A stretch of 64,000 bases of DNA from Virgibacillus sp. SK37 (GTDB lineage Bacteria; Bacillota; Bacilli; Bacillales; Amphibacillaceae), in the NCBI RefSeq assembly GCF_000725285.1, contig NZ_CP007161.1:3138213-3202212 (forward strand), in the 5' to 3' direction. The stretch's first letter is position 1; each line of letters opens with the position of its first letter. The notes beneath the pieces were generated by a model. It was not told the origin of the DNA. It made no database searches and saw only the letters and a list, made by a program, of their open reading frames with translations. The position numbers and the translations under genes were made by a program. Positions 17,207 through 27,986 of the stretch are shown here, in pieces.

Positions 17207-17701
17207 TTATCTCACACGTGTATCTTTAACTTTACTGTTTAATTTTACTTTTTTGCTCTTTCCTTTTTTCACTATAATGTTAATCAACAAATAAACGCCA
17301 ATCCCAACACTTGCTCCAGCAGTGTCGATAAGTACATCTCTTACCTCACCAGATCTTCCTGGAATAAACAGCTGATGAACTTCATCAACAATGGCGTAAA
17401 GTACACATATTAGTAATGCTAGTATCACACTTCGATACCCTAAGACATTACTTGCTCTTAATGCATTAACCACTAGAAAACCAAGAATTAGATAAATAAA
17501 GAAGTGTGCGTTCTTTCTGACTTCACGGTGAAAATCCCTAATATCAAATTCCACGTTAGGACCTACCTTTTCAACAGTTTGGGCTACCACTTCAGTTACA
17601 CCACCACTTAATTCTCTAGACTCTTCTGCCGGTTGATGTGATAGATAGAAGATTAATACTGCCCAAAGAATAACAGATATCCATGAAATGTATTTATACA
17701 T
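17207..17701 (-). CDS. VanZ-family membrane protein
   Basis: A 164-residue integral membrane protein with four hydrophobic segments (about 5-22, 68-85, 92-110, 128-148). The family core is RKNAHFFIYLILGFL followed by YAIVDEVHQLFIPGRSGEVRDVLIDTAGASVG, a clear VanZ pattern. VanZ-like proteins occur widely; teicoplanin resistance is known for the original VanZ only. At the end of a polysaccharide locus a role in the cell envelope is likelier. It starts 8 bases after the Ugd stop. Confidence 0.85.
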   Translation of the reverse strand: MYKYISWISVILWAVLIFYLSHQPAEESRELSGGVTEVVAQTVEKVGPNVEFDIRDFHREVRKNAHFFIYLILGFLVVNALRASNVLGYRSVILALLICVLYAIVDEVHQLFIPGRSGEVRDVLIDTAGASVGIGVYLLINIIVKKGKSKKVKLNSKVKDTRVR

Positions 17702-17708
17702 TAAATTA

Positions 17709-18875
17709 TTAATCCCTACTGAATAAGTCCCTAGTGTACACTTTATCCTCTACTTCACGTAAATCATCTGATAAGCGATTAGCTACAATCACATCCGATA
17801 TCTTCTTAAATTGTTCAAAATCATTTACTACTCTTGAATTATAAAACTGATCCTCACTTAAAGCTGGCTCGTAAACAACAACTTCAATACCCTTTGCTTT
17901 AATACGTTTCATAACCCCTTGAATGGCAGATTGTCTAAAGTTATCGGAATCCATTTTCATCGTAAGGCGATAAATTCCTACAATTTTAGGGTTTCGTTTA
18001 ATAATCATATCTGCAATATGGTCTTTTCTTGTTCTGTTCGCTTCAACTATTGCCGCCATAATATTGTTAGGAACATCAGCATAGTTAGCAAGTAATTGCT
18101 TGGTGTCCTTTGGTAGACAGTACCCTCCATATCCAAACGAAGGATTGTTATAATGATTACCGATTCGAGGATCAAGTCCTACACCTTCAATAATCTGTTG
18201 TGCATCTAATCCTCTTACTTCTGCATACGAATCAAGCTCATTAAAGAAAGCTACTCTCATTGCTAAGTACGTGTTAGCAAATAACTTAATAGCTTCAGCT
18301 TCCGTAGAATTCGTAAACAAGACATCAATATCTTCTTTTAGAGCACCTTCCACTAATAAATCAGCAAAAACTCGGGCCCTTTCCGACTGCTCTCCTACAA
18401 TAATCCGAGATGGATATAAGTTATCGTATAAAGCTTTACCTTCTCTTAAAAACTCGGGAGAGAAAATAATATTTTCAGTTTCAAATTTCTCACGAACTTT
18501 CTCCGTATAACCTACTGGAACAGTTGATTTAATAACCATTACTGCATCTGGATTAATGGATAACACATGGGCAATGATAGCTTCTACTGTTCTAGTATTG
18601 AAATAATTCTTTTCCGGATCGTAGTTTGTTGGTGTAGAAATAATAACATATTCTGCATCTTTAAAGGCTATAAAATTATCAGTAGTTGCGGTTAAATTTA
18701 AAGTTTTTGTTGCTAAAAACTCCTCTATGTCACCATCAACGATTGGAGACCTTTTATTGTTAATCATATCTACTTTTTCTTGAATGATATCTAAAGCTAT
18801 AACCTCATTATGTTGGGCTAGTAAAACTGCATTGGACAAACCAACATATCCAGTACCTGCAATTGTTATTTTCAT
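17709..18875 (-). CDS. ugd: UDP-glucose 6-dehydrogenase
   Basis: Oxidises UDP-glucose to UDP-glucuronate with two NAD. At 388 residues it is the short form. It has the N-terminal Rossmann motif GTGYVGLS, the TPTN segment, the EFLREG motif and the catalytic cysteine in [11 protein letters not shown] (about residue 250). Its substrate would come from GalU in the same locus, so the polymer probably contains glucuronic acid or a derivative. Confidence 0.92.
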   Translation of the reverse strand: MKITIAGTGYVGLSNAVLLAQHNEVIALDIIQEKVDMINNKRSPIVDGDIEEFLATKTLNLTATTDNFIAFKDAEYVIISTPTNYDPEKNYFNTRTVEAIIAHVLSINPDAVMVIKSTVPVGYTEKVREKFETENIIFSPEFLREGKALYDNLYPSRIIVGEQSERARVFADLLVEGALKEDIDVLFTNSTEAEAIKLFANTYLAMRVAFFNELDSYAEVRGLDAQQIIEGVGLDPRIGNHYNNPSFGYGGYCLPKDTKQLLANYADVPNNIMAAIVEANRTRKDHIADMIIKRNPKIVGIYRLTMKMDSDNFRQSAIQGVMKRIKAKGIEVVVYEPALSEDQFYNSRVVNDFEQFKKISDVIVANRLSDDLREVEDKVYTRDLFSRD

Positions 18876-18989
18876 TTCTCAATACACACCCTCTTAGATT
18901 TCCTAGTTGATTATTATTTTCTTATGATACAATTGTAAACTTATTCCAAAAATAAAATTAAGGATAGTCGTAAATTATAAAAATACCAT

Positions 18990-20300
18990 TTACCCAGTAT
19001 TTCGTACTTTTAATGAATTATTTAATTTATCATATCTTCTGCTTACTAATAAAGTATGAATCATTAAGTATAAATACATTAATATAGAAGCAATAGAAAA
19101 CATTGCAACAGCGTAAATAGCTTCTTTAAAGAAGAAAACACCTGCAAAAATCGCACCAATTTTTACAACTGTACCAAAAATTTCCACCAACAAAAATTGT
19201 TTTTGAATACTTAAGACGGGTATTGTTACAATAATAGGTCTAGTTATAAGCATTGATAACGCGACAATAGCAATCCATCTTGCATATTCGCCAGCAACTG
19301 TCCACTCATTTCCAAATACAAAACCAAATACCCAAGGACCAAACAGTATAATAACACCAAATGGGACAATCCCTACAACAAGTAATCCTACTACTGCCTT
19401 CAATATTGTTGGAGTAATTTGCTTTTTAGCATTTGCTAATTCATTTACTTTAGGGTAGAATACATCCTGCACCGCTTTACCTATTAGTTGGATAGGTGTA
19501 TTTAACGCTTGTTTTCCTAATGCATAGAAACCTGCTACAGCTGGCCCAAAAAAGGTCGTAAACAACAAAACTGGAAGTCCTTGTGAAACTGCATTGATAA
19601 AAACTTGCGGCGCACGATATTTAGGGAAGTCCCTATTCTCAATTGCAACTTCTTTAATTTCTTTAATAGTATGTTTTTCAGACCTATTTACTATTGATTT
19701 ATCAGACATAAAAAACATAAGAGAAGCTCTAAAAAGAATACCTGCTGTATGAATTATGACTAATGATGCAGATAGTGGATAAATTAAGCCTCCTCCAATT
19801 TTCGAACCATTCATAAATAGCGATTGCAATACAGCAGTTTTTGCCGTGATTTTAAAACTCTTTGATCGAATAAGCCACTGCTCCATTACTTGAGAAAAAC
19901 CTGTTACTAGTACAAAGATAGGCAATAAATAAATAAAGCTAGATATAACATCTAGCCTAAATAGATTAATTACCTTATCAGCTGCCACTAATAAAATTAA
20001 GGTCATTATCAATCCGACTACTAAGGTTATTGACAACGACAATTTAACTATTGACCTAGATTTTTTATCACTTTTTGGGAGGACAATCGCAATTGGATAT
20101 GTTAAAGCAGCTATTGGACCAAGGATAGCTACAACGGCAGTAAACGTTCCTAATACCCCGATAGGTTCAGGTCCATATAATCGCGTAATGATTGGCATGA
20201 GAGAAAATGTAATAATCTGGGCCAACGCGGTTCCGCTCATTACCATTAAAACATTTTTAATAAACCTGTTTTTCTTTATAGAATTAAATTTTGTAATCAT
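18990..20300 (-). CDS. Polysaccharide flippase (Wzx-like, MATE/MOP superfamily)
   Basis: A 436-residue protein with about 12 membrane spans and the MOP-type start MVMSGTALAQIITFSLMPII followed by TRLYGPEPIGVLGTF. It would flip undecaprenyl-linked repeat units to the outer face of the membrane. It lies next to the polymerase-like gene and the GT, which completes a Wzx/Wzy pathway. Confidence 0.85.
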   Translation of the reverse strand: MITKFNSIKKNRFIKNVLMVMSGTALAQIITFSLMPIITRLYGPEPIGVLGTFTAVVAILGPIAALTYPIAIVLPKSDKKSRSIVKLSLSITLVVGLIMTLILLVAADKVINLFRLDVISSFIYLLPIFVLVTGFSQVMEQWLIRSKSFKITAKTAVLQSLFMNGSKIGGGLIYPLSASLVIIHTAGILFRASLMFFMSDKSIVNRSEKHTIKEIKEVAIENRDFPKYRAPQVFINAVSQGLPVLLFTTFFGPAVAGFYALGKQALNTPIQLIGKAVQDVFYPKVNELANAKKQITPTILKAVVGLLVVGIVPFGVIILFGPWVFGFVFGNEWTVAGEYARWIAIVALSMLITRPIIVTIPVLSIQKQFLLVEIFGTVVKIGAIFAGVFFFKEAIYAVAMFSIASILMYLYLMIHTLLVSRRYDKLNNSLKVRNTG

Positions 20301-20490
20301 TTTTAACAGCCCTATCTAATTAACTCACTATCTAGTAAATATTTTCCTTACATAATAAGTAGTGTACAAAACAATATTCCCTTATAACTTAGTTATGAAT
20401 TTAATATTCTTACAAATTATAACTAATTCGTAAGAGCTATTAAAAAAACCTGAGTTATACTATTGTTGCTTCTTGTATAAACTAGGCAGT

Positions 20491-21693
20491 TTATACGGAG
20501 TCGGTTTTATCTCTATCCCTTTTCACCTTAACAAACATAACTAATATTAATAAAAACGGCAATGCCCTCGTTGGATATACAGTATAAATTCGTGCCACAG
20601 AAAACAATAATTGTTGTAATATTAATAGATAAAATACCGTATTGCGGATATTTATATTATACTTTATTCCTTGATATGCCCTACTACAGATGTAACCTAA
20701 TAGTGCAGAAAACAAAATAACACCTATTATCCCACCATCTATATAAAAATGATAAAATAACGTAGCATATGCGTTCATATTTATACCTTCACCAATTGGA
20801 ATAAATCTCTCAAGATTATCTAGAACATCTTGAGCTCTAAGGTAACTTTCAGGGTAACTTATTCCAATTTTATCAAGAATAATAAAGAGCATCCTTGTGA
20901 ACCCTCTAGTTGTTAACATACCATATGTATGCAAGTCCGATATTGGTTCAGTTAGCCTAATACTTAATTGAGGAATCGCTCCAGCCAAATATACATAAGC
21001 TTCTTTTAAAAAATCTGCTTCTGCTTTTCTTAATAATGTAATAGTAGCAACACCTATAATAGGGAGGGAAATTACAACTGGAGTTTTTCTTAAATTTCTC
21101 CTTATTTTATTACTTAAATTGAACTTTTTACGGTAAATTAAACTAGTGAATATAAAGTAAATAACTGAAAAAACTAGTATATTTCTTGAAACTGTTACAA
21201 CTGCAAATAAAATCACCACAATTATAGTGGTGTTTACAAATAATTTACTTTTTTTCTCAATTAAATAATCTACAATAGCTATTGGTACAGCTAGGTAAAC
21301 CAAAGGAGAAATGATATATGTGTATATATATAAATTCCATTCTGATCCTCCCCATAACGCTAGATCCTTTTCAATTGCTGTTACCATAAGCCTGATATCC
21401 CACCATGAATATCCTTGTGCTATTAACATCAATAAGTCAAGTAACCTTAATAGTAAAAAGCCTATGACAAATATATTAAATATTATATAAATATTGTAGC
21501 GAACCTCAAAAGTGTATCTGGATTTGCTAATTTCTTTAGTCGGTCTTTTCATCATTATTAAATAACCATATGCAAAACCAAACAAGCCTATTGCTATTAA
21601 CATATAAGTTTGTTGACTTGCACTATACATTCCATAAAGCTCAAATGAAGCTAAAGTAATAACAATAAACCAGTATGAATAAAATAAGGTCAT
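20491..21693 (-). CDS. Polysaccharide polymerase (Wzy-like)
   Basis: A 400-residue protein with about 10-12 predicted spans and a large polar loop near residues 225-310 that includes IGEGINMNAYATLFYHFYIDGG, a feature of O-antigen/capsule polymerases of the oligosaccharide repeat-unit type. Primary sequence is poorly conserved in this family, so the call rests on topology and the neighbouring flippase. It would join repeat units outside the membrane. Confidence 0.75.
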   Translation of the reverse strand: MTLFYSYWFIVITLASFELYGMYSASQQTYMLIAIGLFGFAYGYLIMMKRPTKEISKSRYTFEVRYNIYIIFNIFVIGFLLLRLLDLLMLIAQGYSWWDIRLMVTAIEKDLALWGGSEWNLYIYTYIISPLVYLAVPIAIVDYLIEKKSKLFVNTTIIVVILFAVVTVSRNILVFSVIYFIFTSLIYRKKFNLSNKIRRNLRKTPVVISLPIIGVATITLLRKAEADFLKEAYVYLAGAIPQLSIRLTEPISDLHTYGMLTTRGFTRMLFIILDKIGISYPESYLRAQDVLDNLERFIPIGEGINMNAYATLFYHFYIDGGIIGVILFSALLGYICSRAYQGIKYNINIRNTVFYLLILQQLLFSVARIYTVYPTRALPFLLILVMFVKVKRDRDKTDSV

Positions 21694-21772
21694 TGGATTA
21701 TATATATTTTTTCTTTATAATAGCTAAAAATTACACATAGCGAAGCAAATAAGATTATCACAAATTGCATAA

Positions 21773-22945
21773 TTATTTTACCTCTTTATCTAACCTTGTT
21801 CTTAAAACTTCCTTATAAAGGTCAAGTATTTGATCTACAACACGATTAACTGAATAATTTTCAACCACTGTTTTATAACCTGATCTAATAATAGTCTTCA
21901 TTTCTTCTTTATTAGCGATAGCATATTCTATTTTATTTGCCAAACTTATATAATCCCCTTCTTGATAAAGTAAGCCTGTAATATCATCATCAATAAGCTC
22001 GGCTGTACCACCAGAATTGGCACCTATAACTAACATATTTGATAACATGGTCTCTATTGTGACTCTTCCAAAAGCCTCTTTTTTCGAACATACCAATCCT
22101 ATATCACACTCTGTTCGCAATTGTTTTAGTTCTTCTACATAATCAATTATTCTAATAAATTCATTCAAATTATGCTTAATAATAAACTCTTGAATCTTTC
22201 TTAAATACTTAATATCTTGGGCATCACCTGCTAAAATAAGATAAATATTTTTAAATCCTTTCTCAACTAGGTGACCCACCGCTTTAACAGCATCTAATTG
22301 TCCCTTGTTCTTGTTAATTCTTCCCGCAAGTAGAATACCTATCTGTTTATTTGCAAAACGATTATTGGTTTTTATATGATACTTCTCAATTGGTATTCCA
22401 TTATATATCAATTCCAAATCTCTATCTAACTCTTTTTCAAATTTTTCTTTAATTGAATTTGAAATTGCAATAATAGAATCAGCTTTATTTAATAGATCAT
22501 ACACTCTTTTCTGATTATATAGACGTAACCCGAAATCTTCTTCTAAAAACTGTCTAATATGCCAGATATATGGCACTTCAAGTTTTGAAGCGATCTTTGC
22601 TCCAATTCCTGAGTCTAGACCATTAATATGAATCAAATCTGGTTTTTCTTTTTTAAGAATTGATAGAGTCTTTCGCATTGAAAACCAATTAATTGTACAT
22701 TTTAATCTACCTTTTAAATTACTAATAAAGCCCTTTTTGTGTATAGGAACGCGCATTGAAAAGGATGATACAAAAAAGCACTTAAGTCTATCACTCTCTT
22801 TAAATATTTTTACGCTTTTATTTGGAAAAATAATAATAACTTCGATGCCTCTTTTAACTAATTCATTAACAATATTTTCCAAAGATAATGTTGCACCATT
22901 TTGGTGGGAGGAACTATTATGTGCGAAAAAGCATACTTTCATCAA
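21773..22945 (-). CDS. Glycosyltransferase family 4
   Basis: A 390-residue GT-B enzyme. The N-terminal domain carries HNSSSHQNGATLSLENIV and HINGLDSG. The C-terminal domain carries GILLAGRINKNKGQLDAV, then EAFGRVTIETMLSNMLVIGANSGGTAELI with the E-x7-E nucleotide-sugar binding motif of GT4. It is the only clear non-initiating glycosyltransferase in the locus, so it should add a sugar to the lipid-linked first residue. Donor and linkage are not readable. Confidence 0.87.
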   Translation of the reverse strand: MMKVCFFAHNSSSHQNGATLSLENIVNELVKRGIEVIIIFPNKSVKIFKESDRLKCFFVSSFSMRVPIHKKGFISNLKGRLKCTINWFSMRKTLSILKKEKPDLIHINGLDSGIGAKIASKLEVPYIWHIRQFLEEDFGLRLYNQKRVYDLLNKADSIIAISNSIKEKFEKELDRDLELIYNGIPIEKYHIKTNNRFANKQIGILLAGRINKNKGQLDAVKAVGHLVEKGFKNIYLILAGDAQDIKYLRKIQEFIIKHNLNEFIRIIDYVEELKQLRTECDIGLVCSKKEAFGRVTIETMLSNMLVIGANSGGTAELIDDDITGLLYQEGDYISLANKIEYAIANKEEMKTIIRSGYKTVVENYSVNRVVDQILDLYKEVLRTRLDKEVK

Positions 22946-23150
22946 ATACCCCTTCTTTTAACAATTATTATATTATCTAATCCTTTTCATTTAAGATGAT
23001 AAAAATTTCATTTTCGGATATCGACCTAATATTTTTAATTGAATTATTTTAGATAATAACACAAAAACACTCTTAGATTTCTTGAAGACCCAAAAAATAT
23101 GACCTAATCAATAAATATATTAGTGTTGTAAATGAGTAAATATATGCTTA

Positions 23151-24170
23151 CTACTTTACTTTCTGCCTCTCATTTACATACTTTTTGTATAGTGGCCATT
23201 TACCAATCTGATCAGGAATTTGAGATATATCTGGATCGGCAGCTGCATTTCCTTCTATAAGGAGTATAGTACCATCTTTACTAATTGCAACATCCCACCC
23301 TACATAACCTACAGAAGGGACTAATTGTGCTGCTCTCGATACTGTATCTATAACTTTATTCCAAAGAGGGATTTGAAATCCAATAATTTGTTTACCAGTA
23401 TAAGGATGAATTATATATGGGTTCATCTTTCTATCAATCCCCTTTGTTACAACTATACCTGTTTCTACATCCAGTAATGATGCAATTCCATTATGATGAA
23501 AATTATCTGCATGTTTTTCACCATTTCCCATTCTCAAATTTGCGGTCATTACACGTACTTTATTATCAGGGCAAAGTAACGTAACAACCCTTAAAGTATT
23601 AACCGACGTAGGATTAAATGCAGCCAATTCATCTAGTTGTTTGATGACCTCTTCTAAAAGAGCATCTTCTTTTTTTAATTCCTCAAATAAGGTTCTCCTA
23701 TCCTTTATGTCTTTCGTATTAATTACTCTAATTCCCTTACCGTGACTCCCTGCGGAAGGTTTAACAATAAATTCTCTAACTCTATTAGTAAATTCATTAA
23801 ACTCATGATAACTTGTCTCCTGTGTACTAAGCCAATCTCTTCCTATAAATTCACTAAATGTCTTATTAAACTTTTCTTTAGAATCAAAGATCATTCTATC
23901 TTCTTTACTGTTAAATGTTTTGACTATTTTCATTCTCTTCTTATAGACAATAAATTCTTTTCTATCTGAGTGCCTTCTTTTATAAAATTTATATTGTAAA
24001 TAATCATTTACCCCTGCTCCATAAATTAATACAGTAGTAAGAAAATCAACTGTAATATAAATTTTAGAAAACCAATTTAAATTGGGATCAATGTATATGT
24101 CTATCCCGCTCCATAACTTCTTAATTTTTGAAATAAAATAATTTAAACTCATTTTAATTATTTCTCCCAT
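23151..24170 (-). CDS. ATP-grasp enzyme of the sugar-transfer-associated type
   Basis: A 339-residue ATP-grasp protein. The ATP-binding part includes FIVKPSAGSHGKGIRVI, then LLEEVIKQ, TSVNTLRVVTLL and the metal site GYVGWDVAISKDGTILLIEGNAAAD. This subtype occurs in capsule and exopolysaccharide loci and may ligate an amino or carboxylic acid to a sugar. Its start overlaps the CapK-like gene by 13 bases, so the two are coupled. Substrate unknown. Confidence 0.75.
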   Translation of the reverse strand: MGEIIKMSLNYFISKIKKLWSGIDIYIDPNLNWFSKIYITVDFLTTVLIYGAGVNDYLQYKFYKRRHSDRKEFIVYKKRMKIVKTFNSKEDRMIFDSKEKFNKTFSEFIGRDWLSTQETSYHEFNEFTNRVREFIVKPSAGSHGKGIRVINTKDIKDRRTLFEELKKEDALLEEVIKQLDELAAFNPTSVNTLRVVTLLCPDNKVRVMTANLRMGNGEKHADNFHHNGIASLLDVETGIVVTKGIDRKMNPYIIHPYTGKQIIGFQIPLWNKVIDTVSRAAQLVPSVGYVGWDVAISKDGTILLIEGNAAADPDISQIPDQIGKWPLYKKYVNERQKVK

Positions 24171-25474
24171 TTATTCATTATATATTTTCTTTTACCAGAA
24201 GAAAGAGCAGGTATATCCTCAACATAACTAAACCTTATTTCTGCAGTTTCTCCTAATAACTTATACAATCTTTCTACAATTTGTGATTCACTATTAAACG
24301 AACTAGCGACGTTCAATACTACTTTGTAATCACGAGGACCTAGCTGTATGAACTGGAACTGATTTATTCCTGTAAAGGACCAGAATGTTACAGATATTTT
24401 ATGCGGAGAAAGAATTGATCCATCAACTTTATAGACCATATCTATCTTACGACCACCAAAATTATTAATACACTTTTTCTTAATACCCTTAACATCAACA
24501 TATGTTATAGCGCCAATATCACCAGTGTCGTAACGTATCATTGGCATTGCATAATTATATAGATCTGTAATAACGATTCTTCCAACTTCACCTTCTGCAG
24601 CAAGAACATCTTCGTCTATTTTAAATATTTCAATTAAATAATGGGCCTCATTAATTAAAAATACATTATTTTCTACATCATCCTGGCCTAGGACACCATT
24701 TTCTTGGTTAGAATACCTTGATATACACTTGCATTGAAAAACATTTTCCATAACTTCGCGTGTATCATCATAAAGCATTTCAGATCCACTTATAATACCT
24801 GTTACATTAAGACTGTAAGAACGATTAGTTTGATTAAAATAATCACGAAATGCGTCTAGGGTAGACGCGTAAGACATTAATACAGAACCATTCGATGATT
24901 TTCTTTCAATCTTCTTTAACATGCTATCAATTGCGTTATCATTTAATTCAAACACATTAATTAAGGTTAGGTTTTGTAAAAACCTTAATAATTTTGAACC
25001 CTTATTTTTCGCAGTTAATGATCTTAGAAAGATCAAATTTTTCCCTACAAAATAGCCTAACTTTTCATTGTAGTATATTAACTCTGCAATTACTCTTTTT
25101 TTCTTCTGAACGTTTTGATAACTTATAAATGGTGTTCCAGTAGAACCGCTTGTATGCATAGTTATTAATTGATCTTTTTTAAAAATATTTGAAATAAATT
25201 CGTTTTGTCTATTACGAATAATATTTTTATTGATTATAGGGAAATGTTCAAAATCCAACCCATTACAACATCTGTTATAATAGTTAGTCGAAGATATTGA
25301 ATGTTGAATTAGTTGTTCTATTGCTTTTTTCTGTTTCTCTCTAACTAATGGAGAGAAACTATCAATTTCCTCTGCTCTTTTTAAATTATTATAATAATCC
25401 CGTATATTACCGCCCTTTAGTTTATCAACTAACCAAAAGGCTTGGTTCCTTATTTTACTTAGCCCAAAGTCCAT
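24158..25474 (-). CDS. CapK-like adenylate-forming enzyme (phenylacetate-CoA ligase family)
   Basis: A 438-residue protein with the AMP-binding loop TMHTSGSTGTPF (about residues 104-115) and the later IRYDTGDIGAITYVD segment of this superfamily. CapK proteins occur in capsule loci and probably activate a carboxylic acid as its adenylate for transfer to the polymer. The overlap with the ATP-grasp gene suggests the two act in sequence on the same decoration. The acid used is unknown. Confidence 0.8.
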   Translation of the reverse strand: MDFGLSKIRNQAFWLVDKLKGGNIRDYYNNLKRAEEIDSFSPLVREKQKKAIEQLIQHSISSTNYYNRCCNGLDFEHFPIINKNIIRNRQNEFISNIFKKDQLITMHTSGSTGTPFISYQNVQKKKRVIAELIYYNEKLGYFVGKNLIFLRSLTAKNKGSKLLRFLQNLTLINVFELNDNAIDSMLKKIERKSSNGSVLMSYASTLDAFRDYFNQTNRSYSLNVTGIISGSEMLYDDTREVMENVFQCKCISRYSNQENGVLGQDDVENNVFLINEAHYLIEIFKIDEDVLAAEGEVGRIVITDLYNYAMPMIRYDTGDIGAITYVDVKGIKKKCINNFGGRKIDMVYKVDGSILSPHKISVTFWSFTGINQFQFIQLGPRDYKVVLNVASSFNSESQIVERLYKLLGETAEIRFSYVEDIPALSSGKRKYIMNKWEK

Positions 25475-25500
25475 TTATTAACCTCACATTGTTATATTTC

Positions 25501-26469
25501 TTAAATTATTTTTACTTCACTATACTTCATCATATAAACACCTTCAACGTACTGCCCAATTACATCCACATTAGTTTTCTCACAAATATTGTTAATAATT
25601 AATCTCGGTATATTTACATTGCTTTCGTAAGCATGTGGATAGCCCCCACCAAATCGAGGGTTAACTTCCGAGATGTAATATTCGTTACCAATTTTAAAAA
25701 TATCAATATCAATTACGCCTTTAAATCCAGCCTTTTTTACCAGATTCCTGATTAAATTAAATAACTTTTCATCTTTCACAGAAACAGACTTATCGGTTTC
25801 CCCAGATCTCATCTTTAATTTTTCTTTTATAAAAATTGCAACCGGTTCATTAGAAATCATATCAATATAAACATCAGCACCGTATTCAATTCCATCCATG
25901 AACTCTTGAATCATTAAATTGTCAAATCTATTAAATAACAGTTCAATTTCTTCTTTTGCTGTGACTTTACTTATATTAATACTAGCACTGCCCTTTACCG
26001 GCTTCACAAATACTGGATAGTTAATAACTCCAGCTTCAACGTCTCTATAAAAGTACTCTTTATCTACATAACTTTTAACAGTTTTAAAATCATTTTGAAC
26101 TAAGAATTCAAACATCTTATACTTGTCAAAACACATTTCAATAATATCAGACTCTGAGACAATTGGAACCGTACCAATATCTAAAAATGCTTGCTTGTGT
26201 TCTGCAAGAAGGCTTAGCTCTGGATCAATTAATGATAATACCGCTTTAATATTGTTCTCTTTACAAATTGAGAGAATTAAATCTAGGTATCCTTCTTCCT
26301 CCATCCTTGGGACTATAAAATGTTTGTCAGCCTCATATAGGGCTGGAGCTAATTCGCTGCAATCTGTTGCAATTACAACACCTCTACCGCCTAACTCTTT
26401 TTTGAAATACTGTACAATTTTATTTCTTGTACCACAGCTTAATATTAGTATATTTAAAATATTATTCAT
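25501..26469 (-). CDS. ATP-grasp ligase (carbamoyl-phosphate synthase-like)
   Basis: A 322-residue ATP-grasp enzyme. The N-terminal Rossmann-like part (NILILSCGTRNKIVQYF) is followed by the ATP-grasp core with FVKPVKGSASINISKV, MIQEFMDGIEYGADVYID and YYISEVNPRFGGGYPHAYE. It resembles enzymes that join an amino acid or acid to an amine. It overlaps the PLP enzyme gene by 8 bases, so the PLP product may be its substrate; this is inference. Confidence 0.82.
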   Translation of the reverse strand: MNNILNILILSCGTRNKIVQYFKKELGGRGVVIATDCSELAPALYEADKHFIVPRMEEEGYLDLILSICKENNIKAVLSLIDPELSLLAEHKQAFLDIGTVPIVSESDIIEMCFDKYKMFEFLVQNDFKTVKSYVDKEYFYRDVEAGVINYPVFVKPVKGSASINISKVTAKEEIELLFNRFDNLMIQEFMDGIEYGADVYIDMISNEPVAIFIKEKLKMRSGETDKSVSVKDEKLFNLIRNLVKKAGFKGVIDIDIFKIGNEYYISEVNPRFGGGYPHAYESNVNIPRLIINNICEKTNVDVIGQYVEGVYMMKYSEVKII

Positions 26470-27406
26470 TCTTCAAAGCCTCCAATATATCAAAAAACAA
26501 TGGTGTCCCACCTGTGTGGATAAATAGTACCCTTTTACCTGTTATATAATTCTTCATAATATACTCTTTCATGCCCCAAAAAGCCTTACCAGTGTAAGTT
26601 GTATCCATTGGTATTCCATCATTAATTAGCACACTCTTGATAGTTTTTAATATTTTATCGTTATAAGAACCATACCCTTCAAGTATATAATCGTCTATGA
26701 ACGCTATGGCATCAGAGTCGATTAGTTCTTTATTTAGACTCAATAAATAACTATTTACACTATCAAGAACAACTTGACCTCCATAAGGGTTTTTTCGAGC
26801 ATTACTGACTCCAATAATTTTCCTCTCATCACCATTTAGGATTTTTCCACATACAAGTCCAGCTTGAGTGGTTCCTGTTCCAGTCGTATGAAAAATATAA
26901 TCAAAATACATACCTGATGAAGCTTCATAATTAAGAATTTCTTTATAGGCATTAACATAAGCCTGGGTACCGATATCGCCATGGCCTCCCCCTTCAATGA
27001 AGTAGGGTTTATAGCCTTTAACTCTTAAATCACTCATCTTTTTAGCAATTGTATTACTTACTTCAGAGACCGGACATTCTGTAACTAACGAACCAAACAA
27101 TTCAATCATTTTTTTATTAGAGGTTGTATTACTAGATTCGCTCGGCGAAACAATATAGCACGGAATACCCTTTGCAGCTGCAATATTAGCAATAATTCTA
27201 CAATGGTTGGAACTGCTACTGCCATAGGTTACAACGCAATCAGATGAAGACCGTTCAATATTTTCAAAAAAAAGTACAGCTTTCCTTGCCTTATTTCCCC
27301 CAAATGATATAGGAATAAGATCATCTCGTTTTATATAAAATGTGTTGTTATTTACATTTTCACTTAATTTTTGAATTGGTGTAGCTTGAAAATTATTAAA
27401 CTGCAT
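26462..27406 (-). CDS. PLP-dependent enzyme, ACC deaminase / D-cysteine desulfhydrase family
   Basis: A 314-residue fold-type II PLP enzyme. The N-terminal YIKRDDLIPISFGGNKARK contains the Schiff-base lysine within GGNKARK, the SSSSNHCR segment binds the substrate carboxylate, and TTGTGTTQAG binds the cofactor phosphate. The family includes ACC deaminase and D-cysteine desulfhydrase. In a capsule locus it may make or process an amino acid decoration. It is coupled to the ATP-grasp gene downstream. Confidence 0.85.
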   Translation of the reverse strand: MQFNNFQATPIQKLSENVNNNTFYIKRDDLIPISFGGNKARKAVLFFENIERSSSDCVVTYGSSSSNHCRIIANIAAAKGIPCYIVSPSESSNTTSNKKMIELFGSLVTECPVSEVSNTIAKKMSDLRVKGYKPYFIEGGGHGDIGTQAYVNAYKEILNYEASSGMYFDYIFHTTGTGTTQAGLVCGKILNGDERKIIGVSNARKNPYGGQVVLDSVNSYLLSLNKELIDSDAIAFIDDYILEGYGSYNDKILKTIKSVLINDGIPMDTTYTGKAFWGMKEYIMKNYITGKRVLFIHTGGTPLFFDILEALKNE

Positions 27407-27421
27407 TTACTATCACCTAAT

Positions 27422-27931
27422 CTATTTTTGAATATAGTTTTCAACATCTAAACCATAAATATATCTATCAATTTTTCGGCCATTATAAAATAAGTCATTT
27501 CTTAGATGACCTTCCTTTTCAAAACCAATCTTTTCAAAAAGCTTTTGTGCTTTAACATTTTCTACTTCAGTATATAGATATATTTTATTGAGCCAAAGTT
27601 CCTTATAACTCTCCTTGATTAGGAGATCTGTTGCAAATTCAGCTATACCTTTCCCTTTAAATTGACCTCCACCTAGACAGATGTAATACTCCGCTTTTTT
27701 ATTTTTATAATCAATATCAAGCAATCCAATTAACCCAGCTGGCTCATCATCATATATAATTGTATAATCAACCCGATCTGACCGCCCTTCAAGGGATTTG
27801 AACCACTGTAGGGTTTTATCTTCCCTAAGAGGCAAATCATAATGAAGATATTTATTGTTACTTTCATCGTTAATCCACCGAACTTTATAAGGAACATCTT
27901 TTTCTTCAAATTTTCGGATAAAAGTACCCAA
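27422..27931 (-). CDS. GNAT-family N-acetyltransferase
   Basis: An acetyl-CoA-dependent acyltransferase of about 170 residues. The core has GLIGLLDIDYKNKKAEYYICLG, the acetyl-CoA loop GQFKGKGIAEFA and the ending NVKAQKLFEKIGFEKEGHLR, typical of RimJ/PseH-like members. A TTG at 27931 is preferred because GGAGGTG lies at proper spacing; the frame is open to 27979. It probably acetylates an amino group on a nucleotide sugar, such as the amine made by the DegT aminotransferase in this locus. Confidence 0.82.
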   Translation of the reverse strand: MGTFIRKFEEKDVPYKVRWINDESNNKYLHYDLPLREDKTLQWFKSLEGRSDRVDYTIIYDDEPAGLIGLLDIDYKNKKAEYYICLGGGQFKGKGIAEFATDLLIKESYKELWLNKIYLYTEVENVKAQKLFEKIGFEKEGHLRNDLFYNGRKIDRYIYGLDVENYIQK

Positions 27932-27986
27932 AACTACACCTCCAAACCTAATTGCAAATACTAAACTCAGTTTATCCAAGATAAAC

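Noticed and set aside
17207-17701. VanZ protein as a glycopeptide resistance gene
   Set aside because: VanZ-like proteins are widespread in envelope loci and no van ligase, dehydrogenase or dipeptidase genes are near.
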